Position numbers and translations under genes: made by a program. The notes under the pieces are model-generated. The model did not search any database and was not told where the DNA came from. It saw nothing but the letters and a program-made list of their open reading frames with translations. A DNA stretch of 64,000 nt from Paenibacillus glycanilyticus (GTDB lineage Bacteria > Bacillota > Bacilli > Paenibacillales > Paenibacillaceae), in contig NZ_BSSQ01000035.1 in the NCBI RefSeq assembly GCF_030161375.1, positions 53,176 to 117,175 of the forward strand, in the 5' to 3' direction. Below, piece by piece: positions 40,645-49,400 of the stretch; position 1 is the stretch's first letter, and each line of letters starts with the position of its first letter.

Positions 40645-43089
40645 TTAAGATTCCGACATGCGAACGATAGGCCGATTCTTCTCCCAGTCCATAACAAACC
40701 AGGCATAACGCGAGTTCTCCAAATCGTCCTTATTCCATTGATCGGCCATAAATATCACAGGTTTACCCGTATCTGGCGACTGCAAGACCCATGTTCCCTG
40801 AGCCTCGAAGGTTCGGTCAGCCCCCTCGCCTTGGCATGGGTTGCCCATAGGCATCCAAGGTCCTTCGGGGTTTGACGCCATTGCCCACTCCGCCTCGTTA
40901 GGCTCCCAGCCGGTACAACCGGAGGTAATCATGTGATAGCTTCCGTCTTTCTTGAAGACGGCAGGCGCCTCCCGATATTGGCCAGCAAAGTTGCGGGTGA
41001 AGGTATTCTGCACTCCCAAGTAATCTTCGGACAACTCCGTTATATGCAAAGTGGCATTCCCTTCCGACGAATAATAGAGGTATGCCCGGTCATCCTCGTC
41101 TTGAAACAACGTAAAATCGCGGCTTTCTTCCCCGTTTGGCCGAATGCTCCCCACGTATTGGAACGGTCCTTCCGGCGCTTCCGCCACGGCAATCCCGCAG
41201 CTGGCTGCTTTGTAATCTTCATCGTCCGCATGCAGCCACATCACGAACCGCTTGGTGGAGGCGTTGTATAGAACCTTCGGACGCTCCGCCACTCTGCTCG
41301 CATGCAATTCGCTCTCCGGATCGTTCTCGGCCTTAAGGACAAGTCCCCGGAACTGCCAATTGGTCAGGTCGATTGAAGAATAACAGCCAATGCCCAAGAA
41401 ATCGACCCGGTTAATGCCGGCTGGGCTCGTCGATGTTGCTCCGCGTTTGTATTCGCCATACCAGTAATATACGCCTTCATGGTACAAGATGCTTCCGCCA
41501 TGCGCATGTACGGGACGCCTATCCGTATCCAGCCAGAGATCGCCCGGTTTACGCAATTGAGCAGGCTCAAGGCAAGCTTGCAGTGGCGCCGCAGGCAGGC
41601 CATGTCCGTTCCTCAGATTGGCCATCATCCAATTCCGCCACCCGTAACGAACCCTTCTCGGATGGGAGATGTGTTCGCAGGATACTTGAATGGTCCGGCC
41701 ATCCGAGAGCACGGATGCTGCCGCATAATGGAATAAGCCTTCCTCATCGGCTAGTTCAAATCCATCTATTCCCCGTACTCCGCCTTTCAACCCGCTATCC
41801 GCATGTCCGAAGCGAAGATGAACGGTTCCCGCTTCCAGCCATGCCGCTTCGAGGGTTGGCCTTTCTGCAATAACGGGCAGCCCGTACACCTTATTTAAAG
41901 CCAATCGGGCAAGGCGTTCCCCAATCGGCTTCTTATCCTTCGGATGAATATCCTCCTTCTCCCCGCAATCCAGCGAGACGACCATATGCGCATGAGGTAC
42001 CAGATGTGCCACGGCTTGTTGAGCGTCCCGAAGATTCGGCCAATCCTGGCCGAATGCAGCATCTCCTTTGCCAAAGAACGGCAGTTGCACAAATAGAAAA
42101 GGCAAGGCGCGGTCTTGCCAATCGGCTCTCCATTTGAGAATCAAGGCGGTTAGAAGCCTCTCGTATTCTCCGCCAAGCATGACGTCGTTCTCGCCTTGGT
42201 AATAGATAAACCCTTTTATGGAGTAAGGGATGACCCGCTTCACCATGGTATGATATAGCCCGTTTGGACGCTGATGGCTATGCGGCCCAAGCGGCATTGG
42301 CCAAGGATATGGCGGCAGCTGCTCAGAAGGCAAACCTTGCCTGACTCCTTCTTCCTGCAGCTTCACCTGCTCGAGATAAACGCTCATTTGGCGCTCGTAA
42401 TCAGGAAGGTGAAACTCTTCCATAACCTTCTGATGTTTCTCCAGAATAGGAGTCAGACAAGGATCGGATAACAACGTCTCTTCCGGGACCCAGCAGGCTG
42501 CCGACGTGTCTCCCCAATTGCAGCCGATGATCCCGATTGGCACGTCGTCCAGCGACTCCCGCAAGCTACGGGCAAAATAATAAGCAACCGCGGAGAACTT
42601 CCCTGCTGCTTCGGGAGACGCTGACTCCCAACTAGGCTGACCATGCTCCCTCTCCTCATATAAACTTTCGTGAGCGACCCGGGGAACATGGAAATACCGC
42701 AAGTTGGAATCCTTTGCCTGAAGCAGCGCTTCTTGCCCTCCAAAGGATTCTTCCAACGGCCACTCCATGTTGGATTGTCCGCCCGCGAGCCACACATCTC
42801 CGACCCAGATATCGGTCAGAACCAGGTTATTGTTGCTTTCCTGATCCTCAATCCGCAACTCATAGGGTCCCCCGGCTTCAAACTCCGGCAGGAACGCTTC
42901 CCATTCCTCCCCGCAGCCAGTAGCAAATGCGGAATAGCCTTCTAAACTTACTTTCAGGTTAGTATTCGCCGTTAGTCTCTTGCCCCAGACGCGGATGGGC
43001 TTGCCGCGCTGCAGCACCGCTCCGTCTGCTAACAAAAAGTTCACGCTGAACTTTCTTTGCTGCAGGGTCTCCATTCCTTCCATCTTCAT
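40645..43089 (-). CDS. Bifunctional acetylesterase (SIAE/CE20-like) - GH43-like glycosidase fusion
   Basis: Cytoplasmic fusion of 814 aa. Residues about 15-500 are a sialate O-acetylesterase-like SGNH domain: an N-terminal sandwich (LLADGAVLQRGKP), the nucleophile Ser106 in AGGQSNMEWPL, FIYYQGENDV as the Gly-Asn block and EKEDIHPKDK for the Asp/His pair. Residues about 515-814 are a GH43-like five-bladed propeller: VHAHGGSILYHEGVYYWYGE, ESRDFTLFQDED (pKa-modulating Asp) and REAPAVFKKDG (Glu707, expected acid). The AHGG segment lacks the Asp that is the base in most GH43 enzymes, as in the galactanase subfamily 24. Both halves are complete. There is no signal peptide. The start overlaps the dehydrogenase stop by ATGA. 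It likely deacetylates then trims an imported oligosaccharide. Confidence 0.85.
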   Translation of the reverse strand: MKMEGMETLQQRKFSVNFLLADGAVLQRGKPIRVWGKRLTANTNLKVSLEGYSAFATGCGEEWEAFLPEFEAGGPYELRIEDQESNNNLVLTDIWVGDVWLAGGQSNMEWPLEESFGGQEALLQAKDSNLRYFHVPRVAHESLYEEREHGQPSWESASPEAAGKFSAVAYYFARSLRESLDDVPIGIIGCNWGDTSAACWVPEETLLSDPCLTPILEKHQKVMEEFHLPDYERQMSVYLEQVKLQEEGVRQGLPSEQLPPYPWPMPLGPHSHQRPNGLYHTMVKRVIPYSIKGFIYYQGENDVMLGGEYERLLTALILKWRADWQDRALPFLFVQLPFFGKGDAAFGQDWPNLRDAQQAVAHLVPHAHMVVSLDCGEKEDIHPKDKKPIGERLARLALNKVYGLPVIAERPTLEAAWLEAGTVHLRFGHADSGLKGGVRGIDGFELADEEGLFHYAAASVLSDGRTIQVSCEHISHPRRVRYGWRNWMMANLRNGHGLPAAPLQACLEPAQLRKPGDLWLDTDRRPVHAHGGSILYHEGVYYWYGEYKRGATSTSPAGINRVDFLGIGCYSSIDLTNWQFRGLVLKAENDPESELHASRVAERPKVLYNASTKRFVMWLHADDEDYKAASCGIAVAEAPEGPFQYVGSIRPNGEESRDFTLFQDEDDRAYLYYSSEGNATLHITELSEDYLGVQNTFTRNFAGQYREAPAVFKKDGSYHMITSGCTGWEPNEAEWAMASNPEGPWMPMGNPCQGEGADRTFEAQGTWVLQSPDTGKPVIFMADQWNKDDLENSRYAWFVMDWEKNRPIVRMSES

Positions 43090-44045
43090 AGCTTGGGGAT
43101 CACGACTCCCTTCAGATAACCGGCCGGCCGCTTCTCAAGAGCCTCAAATGCCTGCTGAATCTGATTCAAGGAATATTGGTGGCTTACAATGCCTTCCAAA
43201 CGGAATACCCCCTTATTGAGAAGCTGTACAGCTCTTCTCAAATCATCCTGCTCACTGAGAGAGTAACCCGGATGAGGGACGCGAATCTCAACAGAACGTT
43301 CTACCATGCCCACAACGTCAAGGTTGTCGGCAGCCGATTTATACGAGCTCATTAGAACCAATCGGCCACGGCCAGCCTTAAGCATTGCGATCCCGTCATT
43401 AATGACCTTCGTGTTGCCTGTCCCTTCGATTACAAAATCCGCCATGTGGCCCCGCGTAATCGCCCGGATCGCTTCGATTGCATTCCCGGCAGCCGGGTTC
43501 ACCGTATGCGTTGCGCCGTAATTCGCGGCCAGCTTCAGCTTCTCTTCATCAACGTCTACCGCGATCAAAGCGCTGAGCGAGTTGCCCGCAAGAGCTTGAA
43601 TAGCCCATAGTCCCATCGGTCCCGCGCCTATCACTACCCCGTAATCGCCCGCTTCCGGCGCAGCGCCGCGCAGCACGGTAACCACGCACTTAAGCGGTTC
43701 GCCAAGCGCATGTTCCGGTTTAATTCCCGGGGCAACCTTCTCGCAGTTGCTCGCAGCTACCGTCATGTAATCGGAGAACCCGTCGAGCGCACCGGGCAGA
43801 CCGGTAACCACATCCCCAATCTCAAAGCCGGCAACATGTCCCCCTTTGTCTACAACCCTACCTACGAATTCATGTCCAAGCGACATTGGAGCCTCTCCGA
43901 TTCGCCCTTGATAATGGTTAAGCTCCCAGGTACATAATCCGCAGGCCAATACTTCCAGCAACAGCTCGTTCGGCTGCATCCGCAGCTCCGTTTCCCTTAC
44001 CTCTAATTTGCCCGGTTCAATCAGATAAGCTCTTCTAGTAAACAT
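43086..44045 (-). CDS. Zinc-type alcohol/polyol dehydrogenase (MDR family), short form
   Basis: Medium-chain dehydrogenase of 319 aa, sorbitol or threonine dehydrogenase-like. The start is placed at the ATG of MFTRRAYLIEPG behind GGCGGAG, since the longer frame crosses a hairpin. Catalytic-zinc positions are Cys in CGLCTWE and His-Glu in SLGHEFVG. The NAD-binding motif is VIGAGPMGLWAIQ, followed by Asp in IAVDVDEEK (NAD preference). The lobe with four cysteines that holds structural zinc in most relatives is missing, and this explains the short length. It sits between the beta-helix protein and the esterase-GH43 fusion and is translationally coupled to the latter. Oxidation of a released sugar or polyol is likely. 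Confidence 0.85.
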   Translation of the reverse strand: MFTRRAYLIEPGKLEVRETELRMQPNELLLEVLACGLCTWELNHYQGRIGEAPMSLGHEFVGRVVDKGGHVAGFEIGDVVTGLPGALDGFSDYMTVAASNCEKVAPGIKPEHALGEPLKCVVTVLRGAAPEAGDYGVVIGAGPMGLWAIQALAGNSLSALIAVDVDEEKLKLAANYGATHTVNPAAGNAIEAIRAITRGHMADFVIEGTGNTKVINDGIAMLKAGRGRLVLMSSYKSAADNLDVVGMVERSVEIRVPHPGYSLSEQDDLRRAVQLLNKGVFRLEGIVSHQYSLNQIQQAFEALEKRPAGYLKGVVIPKL

Positions 44046-44100
44046 TTCAACTCCGCCTCTCCCGGAAATCTCTATTCTTCTGCCGCATATGGCAGAGAAG

Positions 44101-44123
44101 CCTCCCCGCGGCTCGCGGGGAGG
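44101..44123 (-). terminator. GC-rich hairpin after the beta-helix gene
   Basis: CCTCCCCGCG and CGCGGGGAGG pair perfectly around GCT. The minus strand continues CTTCTCT, so termination is probably partial and the dehydrogenase may still be reached from the GH10 promoter. Confidence 0.6.
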
Positions 44124-44141
44124 ATAGGACATCGCCGAACG

Positions 44142-46343
44142 CTATTGTTTGACAACCTTGAAATCATCCGCGTAACCCGTATTGCCTTGCGGCTCCCATA
44201 CATAAATCTGAGCGGTAGTCGTGCTTGAGCCCGTCGTAAACGTGATCGGCGCTATAGCTGCCCAAGAGCTGGATGAAACCTGCCTGCTGATCTCGCTTCC
44301 TCCGTAATTGGTTACGCCGATATTCATATAACCGGTAACAGCCTTGCCCATGGCGGTTAATACATAAGTCGTATTAGGCTCTACCGTTATCGTTTGAGCA
44401 ATGCCGTTGCTTGAAGAAGACAATCCGTAATTGCCCGAATATTTTGCAGTAGCCGTTGCTTGCTGCGTCCCTCCCCAAGACGACCAGCCATCAAGCGCCC
44501 CAGATTCAAAGCCGCCGTTCGTTACGAGATTCGAAGCCGTTCCGCTCCCGCTCGCCAGAGAGATTTGGTCAACATAAACATCCGCGTTACTGCCTCCAAC
44601 GTTAAATTTGACATAGACATTGCCGGCCGCGTTAGGCGTAAAGGTATAAGAATAAGTTTGGCCGCTAGTTGTCAGGCTTGCAGATTGGCTTAAGAAGGTC
44701 GAATAAGGCGATCCCTCCTGCGAGACGCTGACGGTTATGCTGCGGGCGGAATCCGCCTTCGCCTTGAAGCTTAACGTATACGTTGTCCCTGACGAGAGCG
44801 AAGAAACCGTCTGGCCCAATTGGGCTTTCCAATCCGCATCCCCGCCGTTTGCCAGATCGAACTTAAGCGCATTTGAACCGCTTAGCCCCGCGCTAGCCGT
44901 TGTAGCGATCGAACCGGATGCCGTACTGTCGAAATACGTCCACCAGCCGTTCGTTCCGCTATCAAATTCGCCGTTTGCTATCAGATTCGTTCCCGTTTGG
45001 CCGCCCGTTCCTCCTCCAGTGCCCGTGGATTCGAAAGCCCCTTTATCATAACCGCCGCCTTGAGGTCTGGAGACGGAAGCGAACAAATTCTTAACTTCGC
45101 CTTTGCCCAAAATATACGTGAAGTCGGGCGCATAACGATACCAGCTGACCGGCTGATTGGATGTCGTCTTCATTAGCGCGTTTTTGTCGAATCCAATGCT
45201 GTCCGAAGGAGCGCCTGAGGATGTGCCCGTATCGATGCTGGAAGAAGTCGACTGCAACCGGAAATCCGCGTTGTTGGCATCTACGAATGCCGGATCGGCA
45301 TAACCGGATTGACCGGCAATATTGTTGTTTGCAAACGTGCTGCTTGTCATGCTTTGGGACGTGTAGAGCCCATTGCCAAACGATTGATAGACAATATTGT
45401 TCTTGACGGTCATGCCGTTTGTTCCTTCCGAGCCGTAAAAGCCAAGACCCGTTCCTCCGTTGACATAGGTCGGCTCCTTGCCGTTCTCGTATAACGTGTT
45501 GTTAACGATGGTGCCTCCCGCGCTGTGGGTCATAATAATCCCCGCTCCTCCGTTCTCGAAAGCGAGGTTATTTTCGATTCTTGCACTGCCGTTGTAATAG
45601 GACAAATCGACGATAATGCCGTTGCCGTCCGTATGATAGCCGGATACGTCAATATTGTGATAGGTGACGTTATTGCGAACGACATTATTGGAACCGTAAA
45701 TTTGATAGAGGTTAATTCCGCTGGACCAAGAGCCGGTACCCGCATCCCATCCGGTCCGTCCGACCAGATTGTTCTCTACGGTAACATTGGCGGCATTCAT
45801 CAGCGTAATGCCGTTTTGACCCATGCGGTCAACGACGTTATTGCGGATCGTCACGTTGCTTACCGTCTGATGAGCGCCGTTTACTTCGCAGCAGCCGATA
45901 TTGATCCCGCTGCGCCAGTAGTTCCGGATAATAAATCCGTCAATCGTAATATAACTGCCATTGCCCGCGCCCTGATTCCCTTCGCCAAAATAAAACGCGA
46001 CGCCGTTCGAGCCTCCGCCATCTAGAATCGGAGCTTCTCCGGGATAATTCTTAATGGTAATATTGCCGCCGGATGCGGTTCCCGACTTGGACAAATAGGT
46101 CTCGCCAATCGAATAAGTCCCTCCGCGCACTAGCACGGTATCCCCCGGTTGCGCAACCGCCATGAACTGATTAATATTGGCGAAAGGTTGGCTGAACGTG
46201 CCCGGATTCGAAGTTGTTCCGTTTGTGGCAACGTAATAAGTCGCAGCCGCGTGAACAACTCCCGGTGCCCACCCGATTGCCGAGAAGAGCATGATCATGA
46301 TCAGTAAAGACAAACCGGATTCCCGAATGGATTTAATAGACAT
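44142..46343 (-). CDS. Secreted right-handed beta-helix protein with two CBM4/9-like domains
   Basis: Extracellular protein of 733 aa. The start is the ATG of MSIKSIRES behind GGGAGGG. The signal peptide runs to about residue 32 (GVVHA cleavage region). A DUF1565-like opening, YYVATNGTTSNPGTFSQPF, leads into a beta-helix (about 40-415) with many 'N(V/I)T(V/I)(E/R)NN' rungs, as in PL9-type lyases and related glycosidases. Two CBM4/9-like jelly rolls follow (about 449-595, 'LIANGEFDSGTNGW', and 599-733, 'LVTNGGFESGALDGW'). No catalytic set can be named with certainty; Asp, Lys and Arg residues typical of PL9 were not pinned down. It is 76 bases after the GH10 gene and probably cotranscribed. 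A lyase or side-chain hydrolase on xylan or pectin are both possible. Confidence 0.8.
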   Translation of the reverse strand: MSIKSIRESGLSLLIMIMLFSAIGWAPGVVHAAATYYVATNGTTSNPGTFSQPFANINQFMAVAQPGDTVLVRGGTYSIGETYLSKSGTASGGNITIKNYPGEAPILDGGGSNGVAFYFGEGNQGAGNGSYITIDGFIIRNYWRSGINIGCCEVNGAHQTVSNVTIRNNVVDRMGQNGITLMNAANVTVENNLVGRTGWDAGTGSWSSGINLYQIYGSNNVVRNNVTYHNIDVSGYHTDGNGIIVDLSYYNGSARIENNLAFENGGAGIIMTHSAGGTIVNNTLYENGKEPTYVNGGTGLGFYGSEGTNGMTVKNNIVYQSFGNGLYTSQSMTSSTFANNNIAGQSGYADPAFVDANNADFRLQSTSSSIDTGTSSGAPSDSIGFDKNALMKTTSNQPVSWYRYAPDFTYILGKGEVKNLFASVSRPQGGGYDKGAFESTGTGGGTGGQTGTNLIANGEFDSGTNGWWTYFDSTASGSIATTASAGLSGSNALKFDLANGGDADWKAQLGQTVSSLSSGTTYTLSFKAKADSARSITVSVSQEGSPYSTFLSQSASLTTSGQTYSYTFTPNAAGNVYVKFNVGGSNADVYVDQISLASGSGTASNLVTNGGFESGALDGWSSWGGTQQATATAKYSGNYGLSSSSNGIAQTITVEPNTTYVLTAMGKAVTGYMNIGVTNYGGSEISRQVSSSSWAAIAPITFTTGSSTTTAQIYVWEPQGNTGYADDFKVVKQ

Positions 46344-46419
46344 GCTTATTTTCCCTCCCTGAATGTTTTGCCCGCTCAAGGGCATTTTCCAGCAGCTCGG
46401 TTCCAATGATGCAAGTTGT

Positions 46420-49400
46420 CTATTGCCCGATAAGATCAATTAATTTCGTCAAGGCAACCGCCGCCTCAGCGCGGCTCAGCGTTTCCTTAGGCCGGAAAGT
46501 ATGGTCCGGGTAGCCCTGCAGCAATCCAAGGGAAACTGCTTCTTGAATGGAAGCCCGCGCCCATGGCGCCTCTGCGGATTGATCGCTGAACATGGAGACG
46601 CTTGCCCCATTGCCTCGTGTTTCCCCTTCTGAAAGATGGTAGGCACGTATAATGGACACGGCCATCTCTTCCCTTGTCATGGCCTGATTTGGTACAAATT
46701 GTCCCGCGCCGTTTCCTAGCAACACTCCATTATCCGCAGCAGCCTCGGCATACGAGCGGTACCAGTCGTTCTCGCCAATATCCGTAAAGCTTGCGCTTGC
46801 GTTCGCCTCTTTCATTCCTAGCGCGCGAACGAGAAGCGCGGCGAATTCGGCTCGGGTAACGTTCTGATCCGGTGCAAATTTCGTTTCGGTTAATCCTGTT
46901 GCGATCCATCTTGATGCAAGCCGCTCAATCGCCGCCTTGGCCCAGTGGCTGGCAATATCCGAAAACGTCTTGTCGTTCACGACGACTGCATAGGCCGAGA
47001 AGTGTGCGGTTGCAAATGTCAACATACCGTTAACCGCATGCCCGCCGATATAATCCCATTTGCCGGTTGTTTCGTTAAACGTATAAGCGCCGGCTTTGTC
47101 TTGCTTGGAACGCTCGGACTCATCGAGCAGCACCTGTATACCCAGAGGTTTCTCAAACGATGACAGCTTCTGGCCGTCGATCTCAAGACCAAATTCGTAG
47201 GCATATGCCGGCGTTGCGCCTTGGCTTGGAAGCCCCGCATTCTTCTTCGCCGCATCGGCGAACGGCATCTTCGCCACATGAAGTTCCACGAGTTGCGCGT
47301 TGTCGCTCAGCTTGAACGTACCTGGCTCAATCGTAAACACGGTATCATTCAGCTTAAGAACAAGCGTCTTTCCCTTAGCCGTTGCTTTGGCGATTAACGA
47401 GGCTGGAATTTGAACATTTTCATTTAAGATGGAAGAAGCGTTGCCGCCCGAACTTTTAGCCTCGATATGGATTACCTTGGAATCGCCATCCAACAGCTTG
47501 CCAATAACGTCGGCGTTCAGCTTTAAGATCGCGGAATCGCCATGCACGTCAGCTGTCACGGGGATTGCTGCGCCACCGGTACTGCCTCCGCCCGAATTTT
47601 CGTCCACGCCGGACGCCAGCTTAAGGACGCCGTAATCGGTCGTACTCCGCCAACCGTTGTCTGCCGCTCCCGACCATGTTCGGGTATTGATTCGTTTGCC
47701 GGTTTCATCCGCGTCGTTAACCTGAACGTCATAACCAAGCAGCATGCCTGCCTCGGCGCGGCTAACGGTCTGGAACGGGATAAAGGTCTCAACGATGTAC
47801 CCGTCATCCGTCAAGCTCGTGGCCGATTGAACAGCCGAATTCAAGGTTTTGCCGTTGAAGTTGTACTCATTGTTGTAGTTAATCCGGTACTGTGCGTCTC
47901 CCGCTTCCTCGTATTCGGATGTTTTGGCGTTATTCTCGTCGAGGAATACCTCAATGCTGTCCTGTTCATAGGAGTTGACGCTGTCTTTGTTCAGAAGCGG
48001 ATCCTTTACATCAGCCAGTACGTATAGGCCATCTTCGCTCCACATGGCTCGGAATGTGCCCTTAGCGGCAGTTGTTCCTTCCTTCGAGCTGACCGCAACG
48101 TCCGTCGTAACCGGCACGGCCTTCTCCCATGAGGCATCGGCCAAACCGTCGATCACCGGTTTATTCTTCGCTTGTACGGCCGTCGTAAACTGGACATGAG
48201 ACAACGTTAGGTTGCCGTAGTTCGACGTACTCGTCTCTTGGGCATTGGCCGCATCGTTCCAACTGAACACATTTTCTCCATCCGTCACGCGGATATCTAG
48301 CCCAAGCGTCTGGCCTAACCGCAAGCCGTTAACCGGAATTGCGAATTCCGCGTTGTAGCCTTCTCCTGCCTCGCCGCCTCGTTCGTGAACGGCTGTCATA
48401 TCCTTCAATGGATCAAAGGCATTATCCGAGTTGTCGGGATCGACAAACACTTCGACTTTATCCGTCTGATCCACAGTAGCATCTGACACATGAACGAATA
48501 AGGACAAATGGCCGGCATCCCAAACCGCGCGGAAGGAGACGGGTTGAATGGACGGAAGTTTGGTGGCCGCCAAATACCGGTAGCCCTCATCCTCCAATCC
48601 GTCATTCACGGCCGCGACATCCGCAGCCTTAGCTTCCCTAATCAGCGCAGGCAGCTTTGTAGGATCAACAATTCCCCAATAAGCGCCTTTTGCCTGAAGA
48701 TTGCGATCGAACGGCAGCGGATGCGACTTGTTAAGCGGCTGAATGTAAGCGTTCAGCCACGAGCGGCCGTCATGGATGTTCCAGAACGTTACGGCCTGGA
48801 ATTTCCCTTCCGCTGCTTTTTCCTTAAAGACGTCGAACAACGCTTTATAACGGTAACCAAGCGCGGCGTCCGCTTCCGGAGTCAAGCTATCCATTGCAAG
48901 CGGATATACATCAAAAACGTTTACGTCGAGCTCCGTCGCCTGCACCTTAAGACCAAGCGCCGAATACATGTCTATCGTCTTCGAGATGGCATCAACGGAA
49001 GGCGAAGCCAGGCCAATATGCATTTGCATGCCAAAACCGTCAATTGGCACGCCTTGATCCTTGAGCCCTTGAAGCATATTCAAGATAAGCGCCCGTTTCT
49101 TCGGATCGTATTCGTTATAGTCATTGTAGAAAAGCTCGAGATCCTTATGTCCGTCTTCCATATCCGCGTCATGCGCGTATGTGAATGCCTTGGCGATGTA
49201 ATCGGGACCAAAAAATTCATACCACGGACTTCGGCGGAATCCGTCCGGCTGCGACTCGTCAATGGCTTCGTTCACGACATCCCAGGCGTATACCGCATGA
49301 TCCATCTCTTCGTAATGCTTCACGACCGTCTCAATGTAGGTCTTGAGCCGGCTGTCCACCAACTGAACGTCCGCCGGGTTATCCGGACTGAGGTTCCCTC

